DNA from: a virus
DNA length: 36,296 bases
Virus record (IMG/VR): IMGVR_UViG_3300009684_000081
Coordinates: 1-36,296 of that record
Strand: one strand, 5' to 3'
Each line of letters begins with the position of its first letter. Within the stretch, counting starts at the first letter, position 1. The translations under genes were made by a program, and so were the position numbers. The notes beneath the pieces were generated by a model. It ran no database searches. It was not told the origin of the DNA and saw only the letters and a list, made by a program, of their open reading frames with translations. This document shows, piece after piece, positions 21,053 to 31,340 of this stretch.

Positions 21053-23568
21053 TGTCTGACCAAAAAACTTCTCTACTGATTAATCGTCAGGTACCGGAGT
21101 TTGTTCGTGAAGAACATCCTAATTTTATTGCTTTTTTAGAAGCTTATTATGAATTTCTTGAAACAAAGCAAGGCACAAAAAAGAACGATTTAATAACAGT
21201 ATCTAAGAACCTTCGTTATGTGTCCGATGTGGATGTTTCAATTACTGACTTTGAATCAAACTTTTTTAATACTTATGCTGAATTAATTCCAAGAGAGGTT
21301 GAAGTTGGTAAAGCAACTTTAATCAAACACATATTACCTTTATACCTTGCAAAGGGTAATGAAAAATCATTTAAGCTTTTATTTCGCCTACTTTATAATG
21401 AAGAAGTTGAAATCATTCAGCCCAAACTAAACATCCTTAGAGCTTCAGATGGTAAATGGTTAATTGAAAATGCCTTTCGTATATCTAAAACAATTTATAG
21501 CAATTACACAGCTAACGGCACAAATAAAACATTCAAACTAGTCCAGCAGGTGGCTACAAACGAAATTAGTGTCTATGTTAATGGAGTTTTGAAAACACTT
21601 TCTACCGACTATTATATTCGCAAAGAATCAAGAAAATTAATATTTAATACTGCGCCAGCTAATGCTGCAAAAATTAAAGTGTTATATAGTTCTTTTGATT
21701 TTGCTTTGTTTAATAATAGAAAAATTACTGGATTAATATCTGGTGCTACAGCTATTATTGAGCGTGTTGGTCAAAAAACAGTCAATACTGTTCCTATTTT
21801 TGAATTATATATTAATACAAAAACTTTATTAGGAACATTTACTAGTGGTGAAAATGCAACCGTAAATATTATAGATCCGGATGATGGTTCATTAATTGAA
21901 GTTGAAATATTAGGATTATCAACACTCCGAACAATCAATATCATCAATGGTGGTGCCAGCTACAATGTTGGTGATCCTGTAGTAATTACAGGTGGAAACT
22001 ATTCACAACTTGCTTCAGCCTCAGTATTTGAAACTTTTTCTGGATTTATTAACCAAATTCGTGTATTAGCTGGTGGCACAGGATTCAAAACAGGATCAAA
22101 TGTCAATGTTATTGGTACTGGTGCTGGATCGCTCACGCTGGCTATTGATGCGGTGGATACTTCAGGCCAAAATGCAGCTTCTTTCTTTGTTGTTAATACC
22201 GATAGAATTTCTGATTACGGCAGCACATTAATTTCAGCAGCCAATTATAGTTTTAATGCTTCAGTTGTGGCTAGTGAAAATGTAAACACTAAAATTGTTG
22301 ATGCGCTTACTTTTCAATCGGTTACTAGTCTTGGTCCAATTACCAATGTGGCTATTTTGTTTGCTAATGCCACATTTGCAACTGTACCAACACTTGATGC
22401 TGATTCGGCACCATTTCAAGCTAATGGCACCACGCATACTGTTTTAAGCACACATTCTCTTGGTAGAATTGCAATCAATGATGGTGGATTAAATTATGCG
22501 GTTGGCGATGAAATAACATTTACAGAAAGTCAAGCAATGAAACTTGGCGTTGGTGCTGCAGCTGCGGTACGAAATGTTTCTGCTAACGGCGTAATTACAG
22601 GAGTTAGTTTACAGCCAGCAAGAATTCGTGGATTAGCTAACACATTTGGTTCAGTCAATGTAACAGTTCTTGGAACAAATACGGTATTTCAAGATGATTT
22701 GCGTGTTGGTGATTTTATTATGATTAATAATGAGTCCCGCTATATCAATACGATTTCATCTAATACATCATTAACTGTAAATGCTAACTTTGTGTATTCA
22801 ACCACAAATAAAAATATTGGTAAGTATGGTGAATATCCTATTGGCGGCCAAAATTATAATGCTCTGCGTTTGCCAACAATTACAATATCTTCAGCTGCTG
22901 GCGCTGGTGCTAATCTAACAGTAATCGCATTGATGGGTGATGGTGAAAATCTATATGCGACTGCTGACCAAAATCCTGGTGCAATTCTAAAGATTCGTAT
23001 TATAGATGGTGGTGAAGGTTATGAATTTGCACCACAAATCAATTTAACTTCAAAGGGTGACGGAACTGCTACAGCAAATTCTGAAGTTGAACAAAGTTAT
23101 ACTACATTCCCTGGTCGCTGGACATCTTCAGATAGTATTCTTTCTGCTTCTGAGCGTGTAATTCAAGGCCGTGAATACTATGTGGACTATTCATACCTAT
23201 TATCATCTGCTGTTGAATTTAGTAAGTTCAAAGAAATATTTAAGAATTTGATTCATCCAGCAGGATTTATTGAGTATGCTGATTATAAGATTGTTAAAAC
23301 TATTGACACCAGCATAACAACAACTGGATTGACTGTAGCTAATACTGTTGCTGGCACCGTCAATGTAGCTACTGGAAACATCTTTGTTACTGGAACTAAT
23401 ACTAAATTTAATATCTCTAATAGTCGCAGCACTTTAACTATTGGATCACAGATTGCGGTTAACTCTGAAATTAGAACTGTCAATAGCATTTATAGCAATG
23501 GAACGATTACAGTTTCAGCAGCATTTACACAAACCGCAAACGACCAAACTCTTGTAATTGTTACATAA
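21052..23568 (+). CDS. gp7-like baseplate wedge protein
   Basis: The 838-residue protein starts with INRQVPEFVREEHPNFIAFLEAYYEFLETKQGTK (about 10-44), a block common in T4-like aquatic phages, then HILPLYLAKGNEKSFKLLFRLLYNEEVEI (about 90-118). The middle contains several copies of the 'IxIxNGGxxYxVGDxVxIxG' repeat (about 293-380, 475-500, 645-675). The C-terminal part has YVDYSYLLSSAVEFSKFKEIFKNLIHPAGF (about 706-736). T4 gp7 (1032 aa) is the large wedge protein between gp6 and gp8, and this gene has the same position, so I call it gp7-like. Similarity to T4 gp7 itself is not visible by eye. Confidence 0.8.
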   Translation: MSDQKTSLLINRQVPEFVREEHPNFIAFLEAYYEFLETKQGTKKNDLITVSKNLRYVSDVDVSITDFESNFFNTYAELIPREVEVGKATLIKHILPLYLAKGNEKSFKLLFRLLYNEEVEIIQPKLNILRASDGKWLIENAFRISKTIYSNYTANGTNKTFKLVQQVATNEISVYVNGVLKTLSTDYYIRKESRKLIFNTAPANAAKIKVLYSSFDFALFNNRKITGLISGATAIIERVGQKTVNTVPIFELYINTKTLLGTFTSGENATVNIIDPDDGSLIEVEILGLSTLRTINIINGGASYNVGDPVVITGGNYSQLASASVFETFSGFINQIRVLAGGTGFKTGSNVNVIGTGAGSLTLAIDAVDTSGQNAASFFVVNTDRISDYGSTLISAANYSFNASVVASENVNTKIVDALTFQSVTSLGPITNVAILFANATFATVPTLDADSAPFQANGTTHTVLSTHSLGRIAINDGGLNYAVGDEITFTESQAMKLGVGAAAAVRNVSANGVITGVSLQPARIRGLANTFGSVNVTVLGTNTVFQDDLRVGDFIMINNESRYINTISSNTSLTVNANFVYSTTNKNIGKYGEYPIGGQNYNALRLPTITISSAAGAGANLTVIALMGDGENLYATADQNPGAILKIRIIDGGEGYEFAPQINLTSKGDGTATANSEVEQSYTTFPGRWTSSDSILSASERVIQGREYYVDYSYLLSSAVEFSKFKEIFKNLIHPAGFIEYADYKIVKTIDTSITTTGLTVANTVAGTVNVATGNIFVTGTNTKFNISNSRSTLTIGSQIAVNSEIRTVNSIYSNGTITVSAAFTQTANDQTLVIVT

Positions 23569-23571
23569 ATA
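23564..23571 (+). promoter_or_regulatory. Late-promoter-like octamer CATAAATA before gp8
   Basis: CATAAATA overlaps the gp7-like stop codon. A start near 23577 would leave a leader of about seven bases before the gp8 ATG at 23584, where no clear Shine-Dalgarno is visible. Confidence 0.4.
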
Positions 23572-23583
23572 GATTACTAAACC

Positions 23584-25137
23584 ATGCCAACACAATATAC
23601 ATCAAAAAAACTCTCGTTCAATAACGCAGAGCAATTCAAAGAAGCCTTTTATGAACCAGAGCCAGCTACAGTTGGTTATGTGTTCATTGGCAATCATGTT
23701 CCCTACTCAAACGAATCTTCTATTCCAGCAATTGTTGATTCCACCTTTGATGAAAAATCTACATGGGACAATATGTTTGCAGCAAAGAAGATTACTGGAA
23801 ACGATGTTGAGCTAGTTATTCCAAGAATTAACTGGACAGCTAACACCAGATATAAACAATATGATGATAAAATTAGCCTTGATAGCTTATTGACAGCTAA
23901 TGGTGTAATACAACCCATGTATGCTTTGACTACGGCACGAAATGTATACAAGTGTCTATCCAATAATGCAAATGTAATTTCCACAGTAGAACCAACAGGT
24001 GACTATGCTACGGCTAATGGCACCATCTTCACCGCTGACGGATATGTTTGGAAATACCTCTATAATGTCAAACCTTCCAATAAGTTTTTAACAACTGCTT
24101 GGATTCCAGCACCTATCTCAACCAGCAAATTAGATTATAATGTTAGCTCAACTGATTTAATTGATGGTGAGATAACAACAATCATTGTTACAAATGCTGG
24201 TTCAGGATATGTTGAACCAGTCATTTCTGCAACCGCTTTTAATAGTGGTGTGACCAATATTGTGCTGGCTAATACATCTAATCTGTCTGCAAATATGACA
24301 GTTACAGGTACAGGTATCTCATCAGGAACATACATATCAGCAGTAAATCAAAATACAAGTTCTATTACCATATCAACTGCTACGGCAGCTGCTGGTGGTG
24401 GAACAGGAAATAATATTACCTTTAGTACCAGAGTGTTTATTGAGGGTGATGGAACATTAGCAGCCGCTACAGCCAATGTGTCTAATGGCGCAATTGCAAA
24501 AATTACGATTACTGTACCTGGAATTAATTACTCATATGCTAATGCTACTATTTACGGGTCAGCAACCGGAGCTAATACAGCAAATACTAGGGTGATTCTT
24601 ACTCCAAAATTTGGCCATGGATACAATCCAGCTAAAGAGTTAGATGCCACAAATGTGATGATTGTAGAGAGAATTGGTGCAGTAGATTCCACAGAGAATG
24701 GAACAATATCAACTTCCACTTCATTTAGGCAATATGGACTTCTGAGGGATCCATATAAATATGGTCATATCTCACCGCTGGTCAGTTCAAATGCAAATAC
24801 GGTTATATCTCAGACCACTAATTTGACATTGATTGCTGGCGCAAATTTTACCTTGGATGAGTTTGTATATCAAGGCGCAACAGCTAATAGTGCTTATTTT
24901 TATGGATTTGTAAATAGTCAAACATCAAATGAGGTGCGTTTAACCAAAGTTCAAGGAACAGTTACAGTAGGCGGCACATTAATTGGTGCTACTTCAGGTG
25001 TGTCTAGAACAGTAGTTAAAGCATTTGATCCTGAATTTGCACCATATACTGGTGACATTCTATATGCTGAAAATGTTACAAAAATTACAAGAGCGGACGG
25101 CCAAGCAGAAAATGTTAAGTTTGTTATTAGATTCTAA
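23584..25137 (+). CDS. 8: gp8 baseplate wedge protein
   Basis: The 517-residue protein matches the Phage-Gp8 family. It has MPTQYTSKKLSFNNAEQFKEAFYEPEPATVGYVFIGNHVPYSNESSIP (1-48), SFDEKSTWDNMFAAKKI-type residues, VELVIPRINWTANTRYKQYDD, NVYKCLSNNAN and the typical DGYVWKYLYNVKPSNKFLTTAWIP (about 152-175). The C-terminal half has FRQYGLLRDPYKYG and a final VKFVIRF strand. T4 gp8 is 334 aa; the extra length comes mainly from about 190-320, which contains two copies of the NAGSGY-type repeat. gp8 forms dimers in the intermediate wedge, binding gp7 and gp10. Confidence 0.93.
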   Translation: MPTQYTSKKLSFNNAEQFKEAFYEPEPATVGYVFIGNHVPYSNESSIPAIVDSTFDEKSTWDNMFAAKKITGNDVELVIPRINWTANTRYKQYDDKISLDSLLTANGVIQPMYALTTARNVYKCLSNNANVISTVEPTGDYATANGTIFTADGYVWKYLYNVKPSNKFLTTAWIPAPISTSKLDYNVSSTDLIDGEITTIIVTNAGSGYVEPVISATAFNSGVTNIVLANTSNLSANMTVTGTGISSGTYISAVNQNTSSITISTATAAAGGGTGNNITFSTRVFIEGDGTLAAATANVSNGAIAKITITVPGINYSYANATIYGSATGANTANTRVILTPKFGHGYNPAKELDATNVMIVERIGAVDSTENGTISTSTSFRQYGLLRDPYKYGHISPLVSSNANTVISQTTNLTLIAGANFTLDEFVYQGATANSAYFYGFVNSQTSNEVRLTKVQGTVTVGGTLIGATSGVSRTVVKAFDPEFAPYTGDILYAENVTKITRADGQAENVKFVIRF

Positions 25138-25149
25138 GGAAAATAGTTA

Positions 25150-28100
25150 ATGTCGTTAAATACCAATTTTAATATAAATCCATATTACGATGATTATTCT
25201 GAAGATAAAAAGTTTCTTCGGATGTTATTCAAACCTGGCTATGCTGTTCAAGCTCGTGAATTAACACAACTCCAAACAATTCTTCAAAAGCAAGTTGAGC
25301 GCTTTGGTTCTCATGTATTCAAAAATGGTTCTTTAGTTACTGGCGGCCAAACCTTTCTTCAAGATGCTACTTACCTTAAATTAGATACTGACTACGCTGG
25401 TTCAGCTGTTGTTGCAAATAATTTTGTTGGTTTATCCATTACTAATAGCGATGCCAGCAAGCGTGGTGAAGTTGTCGTTGCTTATGATGCTGATGCTGGT
25501 ACGGGTGATCCAAAAACTTTGCTGGTTAAACAGCTTTACGGTACTGCATTTACTGCTGGCGAAAAGATTCAAACAGTTGAAGCTGCACCTTCTTTTGCAA
25601 ATGTTTCCACTTCAGGTGTTGGTACAGGCCAAATATTCTCAGTTAATGAAGGTGTGTTCTATTACGATGGATTCTTCATTAAAAATGATGCTCAATCTAT
25701 TGCAACATCAAAGTATAATAATGTAACAGCTAATGCACGAATTGGTTTTGAAATTACCGAATCAGTTGTTGTATATAGCACAGACACCTCATTGTTAGAT
25801 CCAGCACAAGATGCTTCTAACTTTCAAGCCCCTGGCGCTGACCGCTACAAAATTAATCCAGTATTATCTACACGAACATTAGATTCTATTGATGACACAC
25901 AGTTTATTGAATTAGCTCGTGTTGAAGATGGAGAATTGATTTACAGTAATCGGTATCCATTGTATGCCGTATTAGAAGATACTCTTGCTCGTAGAACATA
26001 TGATGAGTCTGGTAACTATACAGTTAGACCATTTAAGATTTCGCTGGAAACAAATGCTAGCAATACAGCAAAAGCAAATGTTATTGTATCACCAGGAAAA
26101 GCTTATGTTTATGGTTATGAATACGAAACAATTGCACCAACACTTATTTCAGTTAATAAACCAAGAACAACCGATTCAGTAACAGCAAAAAGGATTTCAG
26201 CTGACTATGGATTCTATGTGTATTCAAACACACATTATGGTTCTTTTCCTATCAATACTCTTTCAACCATTGATTTACATTGTGTACCAAATGCTGTTAT
26301 TAATGTAGCTACAACCAGCACAATTAGTAACACTAAGATTGGTACTGCAAGAGTAAAATCTATATCATATGAAACAGCAACAAATACATCCAATTCGGCT
26401 ACATATCAATATAGAACATACATTTTTGATGTAAATGTTGGTTCTGTTACTGGTGGAAATTGTAACAATGGTATTTTAACCACAAACACTTCTTATATTC
26501 AAATTGCAAATACATTATCTGGCAATTTATTTTATTCTACTGTAAATAATGCTTATACTGGCGCTAAGTTTAGAATTATTGCTGGCCCTGGTGTTGGCGA
26601 AACATCAAAAACTATTACAAATTATAATGGTGCATCACAAACAATTCAATTATCAGCACCATTTATTGCCAATGTAAATAGTTCTTCTACATGGTCTATT
26701 GATTTTGAAGTAAATGATATTAAGTCCATGGTTATTACCAGCAGCACCACAAGATTGGCAGCTGCTGATATAGCACCAGCATCAAAAGATATGGCAACAA
26801 TTTATGCTGATACTATCATTACTGACCAAACTTTAGAACCATTAATCTTTGACCTTGGCGAACAGTTTGTTGCACAGAATACTATTGCCAATTTCTCATA
26901 TTCATATAAGCGTTTGTATGAATCACAAGCTTTTGCAACCTCATTGTCACCAACATTATCGGTTGGTTCTGGTGAAAGTCTTGCATCAGCTAGTTCTACC
27001 AATTCAGAATTAAACAATTATTATATTGTTGTTACAGCTGCTGGCACCTCACCATATACTGTTGGTCAAATTATTTCTAATGATTTATTTTCAGTTGACA
27101 CCGCACTTCGTAAAATTACTGTTACCAATGCTAATAATATGACTGCTAATATTATTGCAACGATTGATTCGGTTAATCCAACAACAAAAGCCAAAACATA
27201 TGTTGCAGCTAATAGTACCATTCAAACTAGCGGTGGCACCAGCATATTTGCAAACAATGGTGTAATATTATATACAGCTCAAGGCCAAACACATATTATG
27301 GCTAATACTGTTGTTAAAACACCAGACTTAGCTCAATCACTATTTGTTGCTGATGTAATTAGTATTAGTTCCATTTTAGATTTTAATAATCTTTCTATTA
27401 CAACGGCTAATACAACATATGCTACCGATGTTACATCAAGGTATACATTAGTAAATGGCCAAAAAGATTCTTATTATGACCACTCTGCTATTAAATTAAA
27501 CTCAGGTGTTTCTGCACCTACAGGACCATTGCTGGTCAAATATAACCGATTTAGTTCTTCAGGTGCTGGCTACTTTAATGTTGATTCATACATTGGGTAT
27601 GATTACGGAACTATACCGAAATATACTTCCCCATCGGCAAGTAGAACCTATGAGCTAAGAGATTGCCTTGATTTTAGGCCTGTTAGAGCGGTACCGACAT
27701 CACCAGCGACAGCAAACACCGTCACTTTTGATGTTGATTCAACCACGACTGGTCCAAAGATTCCAGAGAATGGTTCCGATATTGTTTTAGACTATCAATA
27801 CTACCTTCCAAGAATAGACAAAGTTGCCTTAAATAAAAATCGTACCTTTGAGGTAATCCAAGGTGTGCCGTCTTTAACTCCTGTTGAACCTAAGGATAAA
27901 GATGGGGCAATGACTTTGTATGTTCTTCGTGAGCCAGCATATGTTGCCAATACTTCTGATATTCTAATACAATATATTGACAACAAACGATTCACAATGA
28001 AAGATGTTGGTAATATTGCTAAGCGTGTAGATAATCTAGAATACTACACATCATTAAGCTTGCTGGAACAATCTGCTGTTAACAAGCAAGATTTAACCAT

Positions 28101-31100
28101 TTTAGATTCTACCAATCTACCACGATTCAAAAATGGTATCATAGTAGATGCTTTTAGTGGTTCATCGGTAGCTGATGTTGCTAATAGAGATTATAAAGCA
28201 TCTATTGATCCAAACAGAAAAGAATTACGCCCATCGTTTAATCTTTCTTCACATTTATTAACATTTGATGCTGCCAACTCCTCATTCTATTTGAGGTCTG
28301 GTACATTGATTACAGCTAATGCAACCCATACAGCATTTGTTGACCAAAATAAAGCGTCTAAGTCTATCAATGTTAATCCATTCAATACAATTAATTATCT
28401 TGGTAAAATACAATTAGATCCAGCATCTGATATTTGGATTGATACTAATAAACAACCTGATGTGCTGGTAAACCTTAATGGTGACGCTGATGCATGGGCT
28501 CTCATTACACAAAATGCTTATGGATTTACATGGGGTGATTGGCAACAAAATTGGACAGGAACAACCATAAGCGGTGCTGTTGAAAACTATGGCAACCTTT
28601 TTGGTGGTAATGCTTTAACAGCCTATGGTACACAATACGCAACAACAACATCAAGCTATACTCGTTCAGGTGTTTATCAAGCTGTTGTTCCAAAATCAAT
28701 TACTCAATCATTAGGTAATCGTGTTGTTGATGTGTCTGTTATTCCTTATATGAGAAATCGTAATGTGTTGATTGTTGGTTCAGCATTTAAGCCTACCACA
28801 ACACTTCATAGTTTCTTTGATAACGCTCTTGTCGATAACAATGTAGTCCGGCTAAACAAATTTATATTGAAGGACAATAACCTTCAGTATAGAACACAGG
28901 TGGGCAATTTAGAGCAAGTTACTGTTCTTAATAACACAACAAACACTTCAAATGGTACTGCATTGATTGCTTTAACCTCCAATACTGAAGCATTTATTGT
29001 TAGTGTTAATCCATATACTGCATTTAATATTGCAAGTGCTAATTTAGTTGGTACTTCAACTGGTACTTCGGTTCGTATCAATGGTTATGAACACTATAAT
29101 GGTAATGCAGCTGCCGCTGGCGCTTCTACCATTACTTTGCGTGTTGATGCTACGGGTGCTAACAATTATAGTGCATATGTTGGTTCACCAATCTATATTA
29201 TTTCTGGCACAGGTTCTGGTCAAAAGAAAACAATTAGTGCATATGATTCAGCTACACGAATTGCAACAATTAGCGGAACATGGTCAATAACACCAGATAC
29301 TACATCACTTTATTCTATTGGTGATTTAACTACCAACTTAGCTGGCGATGTTGCTGGATTATTCTATATTCCTAGTGCTACATTTAGAACAGGTGAAAAA
29401 CATTTACGCCTGATTGATAATACCACAGGCGATGTTGGTTCTTCAGCTACCAATGGTGATGCTACATTCTATGCACAAGGTATGCTACAACAAACAGAGA
29501 ATACAATTATCTCTACTACTGTTCCTATAATTCAACGAGCTGCAGTAACTAGTGAAAAGGTTGTTTCATCTACCACCAGCAGAAGTGTTATTACGGGTTA
29601 CTATGATCCGCTGGCACAGACATTCTTGGTTTCACAAATTAATTATCCAGATGGAATATTCTTAAGCAAGGCTCGTTTTTGCTTTAAGTCTAAGGATACT
29701 ACACAACCAATTACATTACAGATTCGTCCTACTGTAAATGGTTATCCATCTTCATCTGTTATATTCCCATACTCAACAGTAACATTGACACCAGATAAAG
29801 TTAAGACAACACTCAGTCCTGATTTGAATGATGCAACCAAATATACCGAATTCGTATTTGATTCTCCAATCTATGTTCAGCCTGGAGAATATTCGTTTGT
29901 TCTCATATCAAACTCCAATGGTTATGAAACCTATGCGGCTGAAATTGGAAAAGTAGATACAGTAAGCGGGCGACAGATATCCGAGCAGCCTTATGGTGGT
30001 TCATTATTTCTATCGCAAAACGGTTCAACATGGACAGCTGAGCAAAATGCCGATTTGATGTTCAGATTGTATAGATACACATATTCTACTACACCAGCAA
30101 CAGCCAAATTCACAGTAGATTATCCAAGTGCTAATACTGTTTATGACTTAATGCATTTAATGTCCTCAGAGGTTGTTCTTGGTAACACTTCAATCACCTA
30201 TGCGTTTGATTCAGAAAAGGCTACTGGTGGTATGACAGGCTTACAAAGTATTACTCCGTTTACTGATTACCCAATGACAGATAGTTATGACCGCCGTGTA
30301 TTAAATCCAGCAACAGGAAATGGTACACTTAAAGTTGTAGCTACGATTGCAACAAATAATCCTGATATTTCACCATTCATTGATACTTCTCGTTTTGGTA
30401 TGATTGCAATTGAGAATATTATTAATGATTTACCATTAAGTAATGCCAGCATCGTGTTATCGAAAGGTGGAACAGCTTACTCAACTAACGCCAATGCGGT
30501 TGTAACAATTACAGGTGGCGGTGGTTCAGGTGCAACTGCAGCTGCTGTAGTAACATCTAATATTGTTACTTCAATCTACCTGACAAACGCTGGCTCTGGT
30601 TACGAAACATCACCAACCTTTACATTGGTTGATGCTAATACAACACCGGGCACAGGCGCTACAATAACATACAATGGTGAAGATAGAAAATCTGGTGGGA
30701 ATGCTAATGTTCGTTACATCACTCGCAAGGTTACTTTAGCTGATGGATTTGATTCAGGTGACTTGCGTGTTTATTTGACCGCATATAAACCTTCTGGCTC
30801 AAATATTCGTGTCTATTATAAGTTGTTATCTATTTCTGATCCTGATGAGTTTGAAAATAAAGGTTATCAATTAATGACTCAACTTAGCAATGCTAATTTT
30901 GTGTCAAATAATTACCAAGATTATCGTGAGATTGCATATGCACCTGGTTCTGCTGGCACAGCCAACAATTCTGTATCATACACATCAGGTAACACCGCAT
31001 TTAATTCATTTAGAACCTTTGCGATTAAGATTGTTTTGTCTGGCACTTCTTTCACGGATGTTCCTAAGATTCGTGATTTCCGTAGTATTGCTTTGCCAGC

Positions 31101-31110
31101 AGGTAATTAA
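25150..31110 (+). CDS. Giant DUF4815-type baseplate/tail fibre structural protein
   Basis: The 1986-residue protein begins MSLNTNFNINPYYDDYSEDKKFLRMLFKPGYAVQARELTQLQTILQKQVERFGSHVFKNGSLVTGG, the signature of the DUF4815 domain of T4-like aquatic phages (about 1-300 here, up to the YGYEYETIAP strand). A long beta-rich region follows, with GYDYGTIPKYTSPSASRTYELRDCLDFRPVRAVP and YQYYLPRIDKVALNKNRTFEVIQGVPS (about 875-905). The C-terminal third has NYPDGIFLSKARFCFKSKDTTQPITLQIRP and two NAGSGY-type repeats near 1764-1840. It takes the place of T4 gp9/gp10 after gp8, so it may connect long fibres to the baseplate. Function is inferred from position. AGGA precedes the ATG. Confidence 0.85.
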   Translation: MSLNTNFNINPYYDDYSEDKKFLRMLFKPGYAVQARELTQLQTILQKQVERFGSHVFKNGSLVTGGQTFLQDATYLKLDTDYAGSAVVANNFVGLSITNSDASKRGEVVVAYDADAGTGDPKTLLVKQLYGTAFTAGEKIQTVEAAPSFANVSTSGVGTGQIFSVNEGVFYYDGFFIKNDAQSIATSKYNNVTANARIGFEITESVVVYSTDTSLLDPAQDASNFQAPGADRYKINPVLSTRTLDSIDDTQFIELARVEDGELIYSNRYPLYAVLEDTLARRTYDESGNYTVRPFKISLETNASNTAKANVIVSPGKAYVYGYEYETIAPTLISVNKPRTTDSVTAKRISADYGFYVYSNTHYGSFPINTLSTIDLHCVPNAVINVATTSTISNTKIGTARVKSISYETATNTSNSATYQYRTYIFDVNVGSVTGGNCNNGILTTNTSYIQIANTLSGNLFYSTVNNAYTGAKFRIIAGPGVGETSKTITNYNGASQTIQLSAPFIANVNSSSTWSIDFEVNDIKSMVITSSTTRLAAADIAPASKDMATIYADTIITDQTLEPLIFDLGEQFVAQNTIANFSYSYKRLYESQAFATSLSPTLSVGSGESLASASSTNSELNNYYIVVTAAGTSPYTVGQIISNDLFSVDTALRKITVTNANNMTANIIATIDSVNPTTKAKTYVAANSTIQTSGGTSIFANNGVILYTAQGQTHIMANTVVKTPDLAQSLFVADVISISSILDFNNLSITTANTTYATDVTSRYTLVNGQKDSYYDHSAIKLNSGVSAPTGPLLVKYNRFSSSGAGYFNVDSYIGYDYGTIPKYTSPSASRTYELRDCLDFRPVRAVPTSPATANTVTFDVDSTTTGPKIPENGSDIVLDYQYYLPRIDKVALNKNRTFEVIQGVPSLTPVEPKDKDGAMTLYVLREPAYVANTSDILIQYIDNKRFTMKDVGNIAKRVDNLEYYTSLSLLEQSAVNKQDLTILDSTNLPRFKNGIIVDAFSGSSVADVANRDYKASIDPNRKELRPSFNLSSHLLTFDAANSSFYLRSGTLITANATHTAFVDQNKASKSINVNPFNTINYLGKIQLDPASDIWIDTNKQPDVLVNLNGDADAWALITQNAYGFTWGDWQQNWTGTTISGAVENYGNLFGGNALTAYGTQYATTTSSYTRSGVYQAVVPKSITQSLGNRVVDVSVIPYMRNRNVLIVGSAFKPTTTLHSFFDNALVDNNVVRLNKFILKDNNLQYRTQVGNLEQVTVLNNTTNTSNGTALIALTSNTEAFIVSVNPYTAFNIASANLVGTSTGTSVRINGYEHYNGNAAAAGASTITLRVDATGANNYSAYVGSPIYIISGTGSGQKKTISAYDSATRIATISGTWSITPDTTSLYSIGDLTTNLAGDVAGLFYIPSATFRTGEKHLRLIDNTTGDVGSSATNGDATFYAQGMLQQTENTIISTTVPIIQRAAVTSEKVVSSTTSRSVITGYYDPLAQTFLVSQINYPDGIFLSKARFCFKSKDTTQPITLQIRPTVNGYPSSSVIFPYSTVTLTPDKVKTTLSPDLNDATKYTEFVFDSPIYVQPGEYSFVLISNSNGYETYAAEIGKVDTVSGRQISEQPYGGSLFLSQNGSTWTAEQNADLMFRLYRYTYSTTPATAKFTVDYPSANTVYDLMHLMSSEVVLGNTSITYAFDSEKATGGMTGLQSITPFTDYPMTDSYDRRVLNPATGNGTLKVVATIATNNPDISPFIDTSRFGMIAIENIINDLPLSNASIVLSKGGTAYSTNANAVVTITGGGGSGATAAAVVTSNIVTSIYLTNAGSGYETSPTFTLVDANTTPGTGATITYNGEDRKSGGNANVRYITRKVTLADGFDSGDLRVYLTAYKPSGSNIRVYYKLLSISDPDEFENKGYQLMTQLSNANFVSNNYQDYREIAYAPGSAGTANNSVSYTSGNTAFNSFRTFAIKIVLSGTSFTDVPKIRDFRSIALPAGN

Positions 31111-31112
31111 TC

Positions 31113-31340
31113 ATGTTCGCTAAAGTAGAAGGTCACGAAAATCTAATTAGAGATATGAACTCCAAAGCCATTCTAAATACTGATAAAGTGGCTTTACAAG
31201 ATTATTATCATAAAAGAGATTTAGCAAGAAAAGAACAGTCCGATAAAATGGAAACTAAGCAGCGTTTAGAGAATATAGAAACCGATATGGCAGAAATTAA
31301 AAACCTATTGCATAGCTTGCTGGCCACAGGGAGTAAGTAA
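31113..31340 (+). CDS. Small conserved coiled-coil phage protein
   Basis: The 75-residue protein starts MFAKVEGHENLIRDMNSKAILNTDKVALQDYY, a block seen in small proteins of many T4-like phages, and ends in a heptad-like helix (MKLENIE-type run at about 47-70, RLENIETDMAEIKNLLHSLL) likely to form a coiled coil. The function of the family is unknown to me. It starts two bases after the DUF4815 gene stop and overlaps the next ATG by one base, so all three are probably translated from the same late message. Confidence 0.8.
   Translation: MFAKVEGHENLIRDMNSKAILNTDKVALQDYYHKRDLARKEQSDKMETKQRLENIETDMAEIKNLLHSLLATGSK

Noticed and set aside
25409-25726. Alternative-frame open frames inside the DUF4815 gene (also 25985-26182, 29048-29290, 30890-31123)
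   Set aside because: Leu/Met/Gln-biased frame shadows fully inside a well-supported 1986-codon gene.
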